Shown in pieces: positions 1 through 11,600 of a stretch of 64,000 nt of DNA (the first letter of the stretch is position 1; the number at the start of each line of letters is the position of its first letter). This stretch comes from Asterochloris sp. CNOR1. Its lineage: Eukaryota; Chlorophyta; Trebouxiophyceae; Trebouxiales; Trebouxiaceae. Below the pieces are notes generated by a model that ran no database searches, was not told the origin of the DNA, and saw nothing but the letters and a program-made list of their open reading frames with translations. The stretch spans positions 4,402,001 through 4,466,000 of the forward strand of contig OZ017746.1 of NCBI GenBank assembly GCA_963969365.1. The letters are read 5' to 3'. The translations under genes and the position numbers were made by a program.

Positions 1-55
1 GCTGCTCCTCCGCCATCAGTGTGCTCTCCAGGGCCTGGTGGTACAGCTTGATGCC
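1..55 (-). CDS. Retinoblastoma-like protein, partial exon at window edge
   Basis: Reading the minus strand from a TGCAG acceptor at 56-60, the exon gives GIKLYHQALESTLMAEEQ and runs off the left edge. This resembles the A-box segment of retinoblastoma family proteins, where a conserved LYYRVLES/LYYRVMES helix is followed by an acidic stretch. RB proteins repress E2F/DP transcription and, in algae (MAT3), couple cell size to division. The 18 residues are the only evidence. A possible upstream exon ends at 490 with a GTGAGA donor and keeps the same phase (0), but I cannot align it to the family. The intron between them carries a CTG microsatellite. A chance resemblance is possible. Confidence 0.42.
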
Positions 56-85
56 CTGCAGCAGCAGCAGCAGCAGCAGCAGCAC
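56..85. repeat. CTG/CAG trinucleotide microsatellite
   Basis: A run of about nine GCA/CAG units sits directly upstream (in minus-strand sense) of the retinoblastoma-like exon and supplies part of its polypyrimidine/CTGCAG acceptor. Length variation here could affect splicing. Confidence 0.7.
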
Positions 86-1496
86 GCAACATGAGCTTGA
101 CAGCAGCTTGTTGATCAATGGCGAAAGCTCAGGTCAGCATTCGCTAAGCTGAGACTGGCATGACTGTTCTAGCCCCAACACCCCGCAACACGTCTTGAGG
201 CTCTGCTGCTGCAGCACCTGCAGTTTCTTGTGGTCCACCAGCACCCCTGTCCAGCTCCAAGCACCCCAGTGGTGATGCGTTGGCCTGCAGTTGGTCTACT
301 ATGATGGGGATGTCTGCTGGCTGTGGCCACAGCCAACAGACTGACCCAAAGTAAAGTCATGCAATCTGCAGGTGCACCAGCTGCAAGCCAGGCTGCATCT
401 CGGCAGCACCAACCCTGCAAACCAGTCCCATCAACTTGTTTCCACGCGTCAACATAGCATGCTGGCAGGTGGATCCACTGCAGTCTCACCTGGACTCCTC
501 CAGCACTCTCCTCATGCTGCAGGCCATCTGATGATGTGGGCAACCCCACCAGGCCGCTGCGTGATGTCACCCCGGAGGGCTGGGAGATGTGGTGCAAGGT
601 TGAAGCCAGCAGTTTAGAAACACATGCAGCAAACCTGTCCAGGATGGCTTGCAGGATCTGGGGTCTCATGTGGATCAAGCATGATGAGGCCCACATTGAG
701 AATAAGGAGAACACGTCGCCTTACTCTCAAGGGGGGACCCATCATCCTTTACGGACATGGTTCCCAAGATAGCACATGCTACCTTGGACAAGACCGATAC
801 ATTGATTCCAGGTCACTCAGTTCTACCGTCCACCCCGGCGTCCAGCCTGGAGTGGCCTCTATGTTGTGGAAGATTCAGCCTGTTGGCTCACCTCCCAATC
901 GGCTGGCAACAGCCTGTACACGCCGTCCTTATCGCAATGCTGCCTGCGCCATGCCAGCTGGCCGATGTGGACGGCAAAGTGCCTGGGCACTGGGGTTTTG
1001 CTCACAGCCTGTATGTGAGCCGCAAGTTGGTTGTGTGCCCCTTGCAGTGCGTGGCGGCGATTGTGGACAGCGCTGCTGTTGCAGTATGGCTGAAGCTGCT
1101 CTGTTTGTTGAGGCAGGTGCGCCGTCCTGGCCAGCTGGCGTCATTGTGCCCCCTGCCAGTCTCCACGTAGCACGGCTCAACCAGCCCACAGGTCTCCAGC
1201 AGGGTCCAAAGGGCGCTGATGCCACTGGTCAGCAGAAAACTCACCTTGCTGTGTCTGACAGGCCCAGAGGGGAGATGACCAGGAGTCTTCATCTCAGCAG
1301 CAAGGTCTGTTGCTGCTGCTGCACCGGCAGCAGCAGCAGCAGGCAAGATGTTGATAGGTTGATTGGTGCAGCCCTCTCGTGCAGCTCAACCTTTGGTAGC
1401 TCGCTCTGGGCCACATAAGGAGACTGACAAGCCAGAGAAGGGAGGCTCCTGATTTCTGGCAGAGAACTAGAGAGTCAAGCAGGTAGTCTGGGCGAG
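86..1496. other. No confident gene
   Basis: Open frames exist on both strands but none matches a family I recognise. One minus-strand segment (490 to about 600) ends in a good GTGAGA donor and could be an exon of the gene that continues past the left edge. A second CTG/CAG-rich patch lies at 1312-1341. Confidence 0.4.
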
Positions 1497-3255
1497 GGAT
1501 GACTTTTGAGTACCAGCCCTGACACAGGGGCCAGCGGCTGAAAGTGCACCAGCCGCTTGCACATGCACAAGCTGCAAGTCCTAGGACGTGCATTCCTAGC
1601 CTGACCAAGCAGGACAAAACAGAACCTGGGCTTTCTGTTTGACACTGAGCAGGCTGCAGGCAAGCTGTGTCCTGCTGCAGGTGCCACATAGGACTGGCTT
1701 GGATGCCAGAGCGCCTGAAAAGGGCAATCCAGTCAGGGGCACAACACACGGATTTGTGCCCATGCCTGGATTCCCCTCTTCAGGCGCTCTGGCATCCAAG
1801 CCAGGCAATACTGTGGGAAGGATGCCTTGAAAGACTTGATCCCCCACACCAGCATCTCCCTCACCTGCATCTGTCCCTGCAGATGAATGTGAGAGAGATG
1901 GTGGTCTGGGGGAGAGTGCAAGGGGCAGCTCATCCAGTGTCTGCTGGGGCAAGGGATAGGCAGCAGGGAGAACAGCAGGGGTGCAAGCTCACACAGTGCA
2001 GTGGCAGATCAACAGATAGGTCACCAACAGTGCAGCTGCAGCCACCTCTCTTGACTGCATAGCATGCAGCTCATCGGTACCAGAAACAGAGGCAGAAGCA
2101 GCATGAAGTGCTTGCTTCCTGCAGCACCAACCTGGACGGTACACCCTCCAGTGCCAACGCACAGCACAAGGTCCTGAGGCAGAGCTTCATGCAGTCTGAA
2201 CATGTCCAAGCCTCTGCAGCAGCGGCTATTGATGACCCTGTCTGCAGCGATGGGCTCCTTTGGAACATGCCTGGCAGCAGCAGAGCAGACTTGGCGCCAG
2301 CTCCATTCTCAACCTGCATCAGGCACAGCAGCTTGAACTGGCTGATGCGATTGACTGTTGAGAACTCAACACGCAAGCTCCCTAGCTGCCTGTCTCCTCA
2401 ACAACATCAAAAGCAGAGCATGATTGAGGAAAATGCAGCTGTATAAGAACATCGCGCATAGATTGCCGTGGTACACACACGCCGCAGACTGTGGCTCAGC
2501 AGCGCCCATCAGGGAAGAAATTCCTGGCACGCACTGCCCACCTAGGCACACCCGTATGTCCAGTGGATATATGAGTTTGCAATGGGCGGCCCAGCACGCC
2601 ACGCACGCCAGAAGCAGGGTTGCACAGCCCTGCAGGGCCAGCTTAGCAGTGGATGTTACACCTCGGTGTTGCACAGCCAGCACACGAATTTGGTGCCTTA
2701 GTCAGTCAACAAGGCACCATGGTGGACAAGACAGGCTCAGACTTGCTTGATGCAACCTGCTAATGTGGAGCCAGTTGCAGCAGGCCATCAGGACGACTCT
2801 CAGCAGCTCTCGGCACTGCTGCGGAATGCCTATGCCACCTGGTGCAAGGGCCAACTTCCAGGACAGAGCACCACACCTAGCAGGTGCGAGTCAAGCGCAG
2901 ATGTTGTGACAGTTCTGGCTGTCCTCACGCAGCAGGCCCTCCACCACTTTTACCATCATGGGAAGAGTGACAAAAAGCCCGCAGCCCGACAACAGCCCGA
3001 AGTCATGAGCACCTTCACCGCTGTGGGCATGTTACTAAGAAGGAGGGGGGCACTGCTTGCCTACCTGGTGTCCTGGAGACAGCAGCAGACATAGCCTGTC
3101 GACACACGGAGACAACGTGCACAGGCGTGGATGCTGAGAACGCACAGAGCATGGTGCTGTGTTGCACGCTGCTGTGCCAGAGGGAGGACATCGCCATGCA
3201 GGTGCTCAGCTCAAGGAGGCCAGCTGGCGCTTGGCATAGCATCTTGACACAGAGG
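1497..3255. repeat. Diverged large tandem duplication, copy A
   Basis: This stretch is matched segment by segment, in the same order and orientation, by 3713-5512. Shared blocks include the 'cagcggctga...gcaccagccgct' start, the 'accagaaaca(g/a)agg' block (2079 and 4309), the 'tcagcagcgcccatca' block (2494 and 4688), the 'acagttctggct' block (2909 and 5139) and the 'aagaaggaggggggcactgctt' block (3038 and 5280). Copy A also contains a perfect 24-bp inverted repeat (1696-1719 with 1779-1802). Neither copy keeps a long frame, so it is either an old mobile element or a duplicated dead gene. Confidence 0.75.
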
Positions 3256-3712
3256 TGGGCTGTTATGAAGTGCACCCACCCGCCGCTGCATGGCTCCACT
3301 GCTGTGGTCCCACTGATGGCCACTGAGGCTGCCTGTAAGCAACACATCCTGCAGGCATAGTCATGTCTGGGAAAGTGGAAGCAATGTAGGCAGGCCAGCA
3401 AGATGGCAATGTTTGCTGCCTCATGATCAGCTGCTACCCGGGCGTCGAACATTGGTCCTCCTCCTGCAGGTCCCCACCCCTGGAGGAGGCTGTTCAGGCC
3501 ATGACCCTAGAGCTTTGTCAAGAGCGGGATGATGACTGCGACAGGTGCCAGGTGGGCAGTGCCACCCGTCACCTGGCAGCACTGTCCAGCGCTTGGTCCA
3601 GCTCCAGGGTCATGGCCTGAACAGCTTCCTCCAGGTATGGGAGCCTGCAGGGGAAGGACCGACTCCAAGGCCCGGGGTGTAAAAGTGAAAATCAGAGTCC
3701 CATGCAGGCAGT

Positions 3713-5512
3713 CCTGGCAAGGGGCTGGCTTTGACTGCCGGCCCTAGCACAGGAGCCAGCGGCTGAGTGTGCACCAGCCGCTCATGCATGCATGACATGC
3801 GAGTCTAAAACGTGCATTCCTAGCCTGACGGAGCTCCAGGAGGGCATAGAAATCTGGGCATGTGTGAACTTGATGCAGAGTGCAGGGTGCAGGCCCAAGC
3901 TGTGTCCTGCTGCATGTGCCAGGGCACACATGCTAGAGTGCCTGAAGAGGGCATGGAGGCTATGTGGGCAGACAGACAGCTGCTGCGGCTACCTATGCCC
4001 ATGCCTTCGATTCCCCTCTTCAGGCGCTGTGACATCCCAGGCAGGGAATGCTTGGAAAGTGCATTCCCCAGGGCCTTGCTCCCCCACACCAGCACCTCCA
4101 GCACATACATCTGCAGGGACAGTGCAGGGGCAGCTCGTCAAGTCTCTGCTGGGGCAAGGGATGGGTCAGCAGGGAATACAGCAGGGGGTGCAAGTCAGCA
4201 CACTGCAGCGGCAGCCCATCAGAGCAGTCATCAACAGTGTGGTGCACTGTGACAGCAGCACAGCTGCAGCAACCCCGCCTGACTGCATAGCATGTACAGC
4301 TCATAAGTACCAGAAACAAAGGCCAGAAGCAGCAAAAAGTGCTTGCTTCCTGCAGCACCAATCTGAATGGCAAAGTCCCCAATGCCAACACCATATGGCG
4401 CAGCAGAAGGTCTTGAAAGAAGGAGCTGTAGATGACCATCTCTGCAGTGGTGTGCTTCTCGTGATACATGCCTGGCAGCAGCAGAGCAGCGACGCCTCAG
4501 CTCAATTCAACCTACATCAGGCACAGCAGCTTGAAATGGCTGATGCTCTTGACAAGAGCATCAGCCATTCAAGCTCCCTGGCTGCCTGTCTCCTCAACAA
4601 GATACAGCAGAGCATGACTGAGGAATTGCATTTGTGGGAGAACATTGCGCAAAGAAGGCCGTGGACCACATATTCTGCAGGCTGTGGCTCAGCAGCGCCC
4701 ATCAGCAAAGAACTCTTGGCACGCGCCGTCCCACCTAGGCAGAGAGTTGTGTGTTCAAGAGCAGGCCCACAACAGGGCCTTGTTGAGGGCCAGCATCTGA
4801 ACACACAAGTCAGCAACGAGGGAGCTCAGCACGCCACGCAGGCCAGAGACAAAATTACAGCCCAGCAGGGCCAGCACAGCAGTGAATCTTGCACCTTGGT
4901 TTTGCACAGCCAGCACAGGAAATCTGGTGGCCAAGTTAGTCAACAAGGCACCATGGTGCACGACGCAGGCTCAAACTTGCTTGATGCTACCTGCTGATGT
5001 GGAGCCAGCTGCAGCAGGCCATCAGGGCAGCTCTCAGCAGCTCTCAGCACTGTGAGGGAATGCCTGTGCCAGTTGGGTCAGGGGCCAACTTCCAGGACAG
5101 AGCACCACACCTAGCAGGTGCAAGGGCAGATGTCGTGACAGTTCTGGCTCTCCTCACGCAGCAGGCCCTCCACCACTCTTCCCATGATGTTGATCAACAT
5201 CATGGTAAAAGAAGTGGGTGGCCTGGTGCCTGAAGACAACTGGAACTCATGAGCACCTTCACCGCTTTGGACATGTTACCAAGAAGGAGGGGGGCACTGC
5301 TTGTCTACTGCACCATATTGTCCTGCAGGCAGCAGCAAACATATCTTGTTGGCACGCAGAAAAAACGGATTCTAACTGCAGTGTGATGCCGGCATAGAGC
5401 ATGTTGCTGTATTGCAGGCTGCTGTGCTGAACAGAGGGAGGATAGCATATTGCAGGTAATCAGCCCAAGAAGGCCAGCCGGCGCTTGCCATGGAAAGCAT
5501 CACAACACCCCA
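3713..5512. repeat. Diverged large tandem duplication, copy B
   Basis: Second copy of the unit at 1497-3255, with many substitutions and small indels. The inverted-repeat arms recognisable in copy A are degraded here (about 3930-4050). Minus-strand fragments such as SSLMGAAEPQ are shared with copy A, suggesting an ancestral coding segment, but frames are broken. The 457 bp between the copies (3256-3712) hold nothing I recognise. Confidence 0.75.
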
Positions 5513-6040
5513 GACACCTCTTGCACACCCACTGGCCTGTCTTTGGGAATTCAACACGTCGAGGCCAAGTAAGGCGTGTTGTATGTTTCCAGAGACCATC
5601 CAAAACTCACCTTGGCTACCAGATTATCAATGCAGCCATGTGCAGCCAGCAGGGCAGTTCAAGCCTGCGCCAGTCAGGTAGACCCATGCATGCAGCCTAC
5701 ATGTGGGCCGCCCTCAGCCAGCAGGGTGCTGGCTCCCAACTGCGAGCTACTTGGTAATCCTCGCGTCACCATTGCCTGCTCTGGGCTGCAAGGCAGGGGC
5801 AGAAGGTTCAGGCACATGGAGCCATACAGCTCATTGCTGATGTGAGTCCACCTGCGGAAGGCTGCACCGAAGGCTGCAACATGCTGCACCCCAAGATACT
5901 CTCTTGCTGCCATTCACGAGGCACCAAGCAAGCTGCGCACGGGCCAATGCACCCGCAGTTGTGACGGCAGCAGCAGCATGCACAGGTGTTGCGGCTGGAA
6001 CCTGGCCATGGCAAGGAATCTGGTGTCACTGCGCTGCTGG
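5513..6040. other. No confident gene
   Basis: Short open frames only. A minus-strand frame at 5674-5913 is open for 79 codons but shows no recognisable domain. Confidence 0.4.
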
Positions 6041-6139
6041 CGTGCAGGTCTTGCCGGTCGATGCAATGAGGTGAGATCTGAGGTGAGACTTCAAGTCTTG
6101 AAGTCTCAGCTCAGCGCATCGACTGTCAAGACCTGCACG
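6041..6139. repeat. Long imperfect hairpin (foldback), ~99 nt
   Basis: The left arm 6041-6064 (cgtgcaggtcttgc...) pairs with 6116-6139, and the interior 6077-6114 is itself nearly palindromic (tgagacttcaag / tcttgaagtctca). A transcript would fold into one rod-like hairpin. It could be a miniature foldback element or a small-RNA precursor; the sequence alone does not decide. Confidence 0.7.
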
Positions 6140-6483
6140 ACGTGGTGGGCCACCATCAGGCGGTCCCTGTCCTCCAGCAGCCACCCCTCCCTAGCAAATA
6201 CCTGCAGGCAGCAATGCCAGCGCCTTCACTCATTCAACTGTGAGGCATAGGGGCAGCCAGCCGCAAACAGGAAATTCAGAACACCTCAGGCGTCATGCAA
6301 GTGGGCGGAAGCCACATTTGCAGGTGTTGTTGCATAGGGGCTGCCTGCACAGTCTCGGCAGCAGCAGAGCCTTGTACGACCTATGGGTGGCAAGGCTATT
6401 GGGAACGCTGCAGTCCAGAGAGCAGCTGGCACCGGGTACATAAATCCTGACAGCCCAAGGGCTTATTAGACAGCCCAACAGCT

Positions 6484-6935
6484 TATTGGGCTAGCCGAGG
6501 CGCACAATGCCACTGACACCCAGCTGCGCATTGCCCCCGTGCGTGCGCTCACTCTGTTGATGGTGCCTGCCACCGCTGCCAGCTCGCAGTCCAACCCCTG
6601 TGTGCAATGAGCAGCTGGGTTGTCAGTGGCATGGTGCGCCTTGGCTAACCCAAATAAGACAGGGAAGCCACCTCAGACAGCGAGCTGGCAGCAATTCCAG
6701 GCGCCATCAACAGAGTGAGCACCCCTGACAGGTGCGCCCCTGACAGGTGTGCTGACTCTGAACATGTTGCCTGCCACTAGTGCCAGCTCATTGTCTGAGG
6801 TGGCTTCCCTGTCTTAGTAAGTTAGCCGAGGCGCACCATGCCACTCACAACCCAGCTGCTCACCGCACCCCTGTGTGTGCCCAACTTTGTCGATGGTGCC
6901 TGCCACCGTTGCCAGCTCGTTGTCTGAGGTGGCTT
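6484..6935. repeat. Direct plus inverted repeat cluster
   Basis: Three related copies of one motif family. Direct copies lie at 6484-6592 and 6826-6935 (both start tagccgaggcgcac). Between them an inverted copy gives two arms, 6604-6695 and 6779-6870, about 90 nt each and matching at nearly all positions. The loop is 6696-6778. The unit overlaps the 3' part of the minus-strand orphan ORF that ends at 6814. Confidence 0.75.
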
Positions 6936-7233
6936 TGCTGTCTTGGTTCGGCCCTTGCCAGTCCTGCAATTGCTCAACTGTGTGCAGGTCTGAGGGGGTA
7001 CCCGCCAGGATGGCCTCATCAGGTAAATGTTGCGGCTTCTGGGCTGCACCAAAAGTACTACAGATCTGCTGCAAGGGGCTAGCCAAGATGCCTTGGAATG
7101 CTGCATTGAGCTCAGTACACTGAGCTTGAGATGTACAGAGGCTCTGGGTAGCCTTGTCAAAGATCTGCCTCAATGCTTTACCCACCCCGCTTCCCAGGTG
7201 TCCATCGAGCTGCACTGTCGCTCTTTGATGCAC
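6814..7233 (-). CDS. Hypothetical ORF, possibly element-derived
   Basis: A 139-codon open frame read from 7233. I recognise no domain. The composition is that of a soluble, partly helical protein (e.g. GKALRQIFDKATQSLC), more protein-like than the surrounding shadow frames. Its C-terminal part overlaps the direct/inverted repeat cluster, where the peptide SDNELATVAGTIDKVG recurs in diverged form upstream in the repeat copies. This suggests coding sequence that has been locally duplicated and decayed. No introns or start context support it, so it could be non-coding. Confidence 0.28.
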   Translation of the reverse strand: MHQRATVQLDGHLGSGVGKALRQIFDKATQSLCTSQAQCTELNAAFQGILASPLQQICSTFGAAQKPQHLPDEAILAGTPSDLHTVEQLQDWQGPNQDSKATSDNELATVAGTIDKVGHTQGCGEQLGCEWHGAPRLTY

Positions 7234-7609
7234 AGATACCGCATCGCAGCGGCCAGGCAGTGCACCCGATCATGCTGTGTTGGGGCATAGGTCAAGCCAC
7301 AGCTGTGGCAAATCACATGCAGTCCCATTAGGCAGGAAACACCAGTAACAGTCCTGAAAGCTCCTTGCTAAGCTTGCAGAGCCTGCCCAGTTGGTGTCAC
7401 TGGCGACGATCTTGTTGGATGGGGAATGCAGCGCCACAAGATATTGTTCAGTGCTACAAGGCAGTGGGTGACGGCCAGGCAGGGTGTGGCTGAGAGGGAG
7501 ACAGGTAACATATTGAAAGCCCTTGCAGGTGGGGCCGTGCCCTCAGCTGTTGTGCTGTCCCTGCTGTGACTGCTCAAGCAAGCGCCTTGCACCCTGCCAC
7601 GTGCAGCAC

Positions 7610-8092
7610 TCACAGCAAGTGTGCTTGCATGCAGGGCTGTGGAAATCTGTAGGAGTGCACTTTGCATAGCAAGCACCTCACAAAGGCAGGCTGCACAGCA
7701 TCTGGGCACCTGGAAACAGGCTCAGTGCCACAGGTCTTCATGCAAGTTAGGCAGCAAGACCTTTTAAAGGAAGTGGCTGGGCCGATCACAACCACACCTC
7801 TCCTGCATACCTCTAGCCTGTCAAAGCAAACAGGCTGTGAGGTGGGCACCTGCAGCATGCAGCACGTGCATGGCACTTTCCCAGCAGCGCTCGCCACTTT
7901 GCTTGTTTGCAGCAGCAGTACAACTGCCAACAACACCTGGTCAGCTGTCCCACACATGACAGCAAAGGCTGAGTTTCTCAATCTGGGCGCCTCTGTCAAA
8001 TGCCGGATTGTGCTCTCGTTTAGGAACATGGCAATTGATGCTGGTAGCCTGGCGCTGGATGGCCCCACCACTGAGGGCATTACAGACGGCAC
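7610..8092 (-). CDS. Cysteine-rich hypothetical ORF
   Basis: A 160-codon open frame with clustered cysteines in pairs (CTCC, CCLTCMKTCG, CPDA..., CLLC), which suggests metal binding. The spacing resembles cysteine clusters that accompany some eukaryotic transposases, but I cannot assign a family. It lies in the repeat-rich part of the window, and other frames are open across 7941-8342, so a frameshifted element is a fair alternative. Confidence 0.3.
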   Translation of the reverse strand: MPSVMPSVVGPSSARLPASIAMFLNESTIRHLTEAPRLRNSAFAVMCGTADQVLLAVVLLLQTSKVASAAGKVPCTCCMLQVPTSQPVCFDRLEVCRRGVVVIGPATSFKRSCCLTCMKTCGTEPVSRCPDAVQPAFVRCLLCKVHSYRFPQPCMQAHLL

Positions 8093-8593
8093 ATCTTGCC
8101 CTCCTCATACATCCCCCCTCTTCTGGCTGGCACCTGGGCATGAAGCACATTGGCGTCAAACAGTTGTGGAAGAGGTGCGATGACCAAGACTGAGAAGCAC
8201 TGGTGGTGGAAGGAGCAAGGCATGGACACAGGGAAGCTTGCAACTGGCGTGTGGCAGCCGTAACTACATGAGACCACAAGGTTGTCAAGTTGCTAAGGTC
8301 AAGTTGCAGATGCCAAGCCTCTGCAGTCCAATCTGCTCTCATGTTTGGGCATCAATACACCACAGACGTCACCGACAGAACAGGTGAATAGTACCTGTAA
8401 CCTGGGTGATGAGACAACGCAGCCCACCATGATCGGGCAGGAGGTGGCGAGAGACGGCGCAATGGTTTGTGGATACAGAAGTCAAGAGGGGCTGTGAAGG
8501 CAACACTGGTGTGACTCCCCAAAATCGGGGTGTTCACTCACGAAGATGGCGCTGAAAGGCAGACGATGATTGTGCACTGACCACCATGGACTT

Positions 8594-8611
8594 CATACTT
8601 GAACAAGTATG
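8594..8611. other. Perfect 8-bp inverted repeat in the TPR-gene 3' region
   Basis: catacttg-aa-caagtatg lies about 33 bp beyond the TPR stop codon (minus-strand gene). It may form a small hairpin in the 3' UTR. Function unknown. Confidence 0.5.
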
Positions 8612-8643
8612 ATTAACAAATGCACCTGCAAGCTGTTGCTTTA

Positions 8644-11600
8644 CTATCCAAATATATGGGAAAAGCCACTGGATTCTGAGAAGCAAGGGCAGGAGGTGTT
8701 AAGTGGCTGATCGGCATGGGCCCAGGTGGCATCAAAGACAGCTTGCAACTTGTCTAATGAAGGGTCAGCAGCGTTTTGCTGCTGCTTAGCTGTGATGAGT
8801 CCCTTCAGGCTCCACCCATTTGAAGGGTGCTCTGCCAGATCCTCCTCATACACTTGTGCTGCTTCTGCCAACTTGCCCTGCTGAAGCAGCACATACCCCA
8901 AGCACTGGCGAACTGGCTGCAACACCCTGGGAGGCTCCTGCATAGGACAGTACATTGTGAGGGGCGTGTGTGCAAGGCCGTGTGGCGAGAAAGGATGAGT
9001 GGCTTATTCGGCATCTACCATGTAGGAACCCAGGTCCTCAATGCTTGCGCCCGTCCTCAGCTCAGCCTGCACAAGGGCAACACACCCGTCAGCCAACAGG
9101 CCAGTGTCACAGCCAACAGGCCGGTGTCACACTTGAGGAGGCAGCCCAGAAAGCAGACACCTCACCTCAGCTGTGGTAAAGTTCTTGCGGGCGAAGGCAA
9201 CGCGAGCCTTGGCCATGTGCACCATGACGCGTGTAAGGTTCTTGTAGTCACAGCCGTAGACGCCTGGCCAGCCACCAGGCACAGCTCCCTGCTCCTTCTC
9301 CATGTCACCCTCAAGTCGCTGCAGTTCAGGAGCCATATCAGCAGTTTGCCATGCACGACAGCTGCAACAACACCCAGCTGCAACAAATGATAGAAGCCTG
9401 CACTGCAACCTTGCCATAGCGCAGTGGCACAGGAGAGCTCTGCTTACCTGCAGCCGCCAGGCGTCTGTGTTGGACATGCTGTAGTAGTTGTCAACCCACT
9501 CTGGGTCGGCGCCATGGCTCACATGGGCGTCCCCCTTGGCAGCAAAGTACATGGCACGTGCAAAATGCCACACTGCCACGCTGTACTGATAGGCAAGCCC
9601 CGGGATGGGGCACATGCCCCTGGCATTCTTGGGGGGGTGGGGCAGCTTGTTCAGGGAAGTCCACTTGGCATGGCGCACTTGCACCAGAGGGAGCATGGCC
9701 CACTCCCTGCAGTGAAAAAGAGTTTCAGTAAACGCGATGATGGGGAACAATTGTCCACTCCCTGCAGTGAATGCCCATGGGAAAAGGGCTTGAAAAGGCC
9801 TTGGTGAGCAGTGTTGCCTGATACGGGTGTGCAATGCACCTCCTACAAGATGGCCATCATGTACGGGGCTTCTGTGCTGCTCAACTGCAGCAGCAGCGCC
9901 TGGGCCACAACAGTCCCTCTTGCCAGCAGTAACAACATATGACCCTCACCTGGAGCCGTCCCCATATGCAGCTGCAGGCATCAGCTCCTGCTCTTGCCTC
10001 AGGATCCTGGCATGGTCCTCAGCCATGAGGACCTGCAATGACGAGAGGGGTGAGGCCCAGAGTGAAGTCTGCTCTCACTTCTGCCAGGCTGGTTGTGACT
10101 GCCCTCAGAACTGGGCTGAGGCCTGAGTTACTGCCCATGAGGGGCATTGGCACCCAGGGTTGACTCAAGCAGGATGGGGGCCATACTCTTGGGGTGCTCA
10201 GGTCTGATGTTTAGTGTTGGGCTGACCAGTCAGGTGACCAGCCAATCTGCTGGTGCCATGACAACAGATATAAACCCTTCTCAGATAATGCTTCAGTGCT
10301 GATGAGCGGAGTTGCCATGCAAACAAGAGCTTGCAGCAGCTGCAGAGCACCCCGCACAGCCAATGTCAGGCAGTGCCAAGACTCACCTCACCAGCCATGC
10401 TTGCAGCATAGACCATCATCTGAGTGTTGTGCTCTGGCGCATATGGGGCGCGGCAGTGCTGGGTGTCGTTCATGTCCGCAACGTACGCGTGGTTGCTGCT
10501 GGAGACAGCATCGTGCCACCTGTAGCATAGGATCAGAAGACATGGTCAGTCAAGCACATCAACAAGCACCAAGATCCTGCAACAGCTGCTTGTGTTGGCA
10601 GAAGCAGCCTGCCTCGGCACAGGGAAACTCTGGACTTGCTGGAGCTGTCCAGCAAACTATTTGAAATCCAAAAAGAGCCACAGGCAAGCCCCTACCACAC
10701 CCAACACAGGAGAGGGTTGGCACCACCAACGCAGCTCAACAGGGAAGCTACTGGACCTTGCAACAGCTGGTGCACTCCACCTGCCCATGCGCACAAAGAG
10801 GTGGCTGGGCATGTGCAGAAGGTGCCCCTGAGCTTGCGGCAGCCGGCGCACTCACCTGCCGATGCGCACATACAGGTGGCTGGGCATGTGCAAAAGGTGC
10901 CCCTGGCTGTGCCAGCGCACTCACCTGCCGATGCGCACAAACAGGTGGCTGGGCATGTGCAGAAGGTGCCCCTGGCTGTGCCACCAGGACCCGGAGGTGA
11001 AGGTCATGTGCTCAGCTGAAGCCTCCGCCCGCGCAGCCGACATCTTGGCATCCCTGCAGGCACCAGAGACAGCAGGTGGCAGGCTTTCCTGCAGAAGCAG
11101 GGTTTTTGGTTGTGTGCAGTTAAAGAGGGCACACAAAGAGTGAGCCCACAGAGGGTTGCCAGATGGGTACGCCCCAACCTGACATACCATACACAGCCAG
11201 GCTGTAGGGCAGGCAGCAAGGCTGGAGACCACGACAAGCTGCCTTCGCCGCTGCTGAATGAGACTGGGTGATTTTCGCTTCAGCCACAGCAAAGTACGGC
11301 GTCTACATATGCCATCCATGTCAGCAAACGCGCTGCGGCTGACCTGAGGGGGCTGCCAGCCTCTGACAGGTGGATGTCCAGGTGCAGGGCCAGGGGCAGC
11401 AGAGGGTCAGCCTCCAGAGCTTCCCGGATGAGGGCGTAGGCCTTGGCGGCCTCGGCCCGCATGGAGCTGTCTGCCTGCAGGTGGTCAGGGGGACCCTTGA
11501 TTTCCAGACCCAAACGCCGTACACAGGGGCCTGCCTGCAGTGGCTCAAGAAGTGCTGAAACCACAAAAATGTGAACTGTAGGCACCTGCCTGTAGGGGTG

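Noticed and set aside
169-714. 181-codon minus-strand frame as a single gene
   Set aside because: No family match; at best a short internal part (about 490-600) is an exon, with good donor but no assignable domain.
3792-4997. 401-codon plus-strand frame, the longest in the window
   Set aside because: Lies wholly in repeat copy B; the equivalent frame is broken in copy A, and the composition (Gln, His, Cys, Ser from CAG/TGC-rich DNA) is typical of chance frames here.
10748-10984. 78-codon repetitive frame (HAQPPVCAHRQV repeats)
   Set aside because: Out-of-frame shadow of the triplicated TPR exon end.
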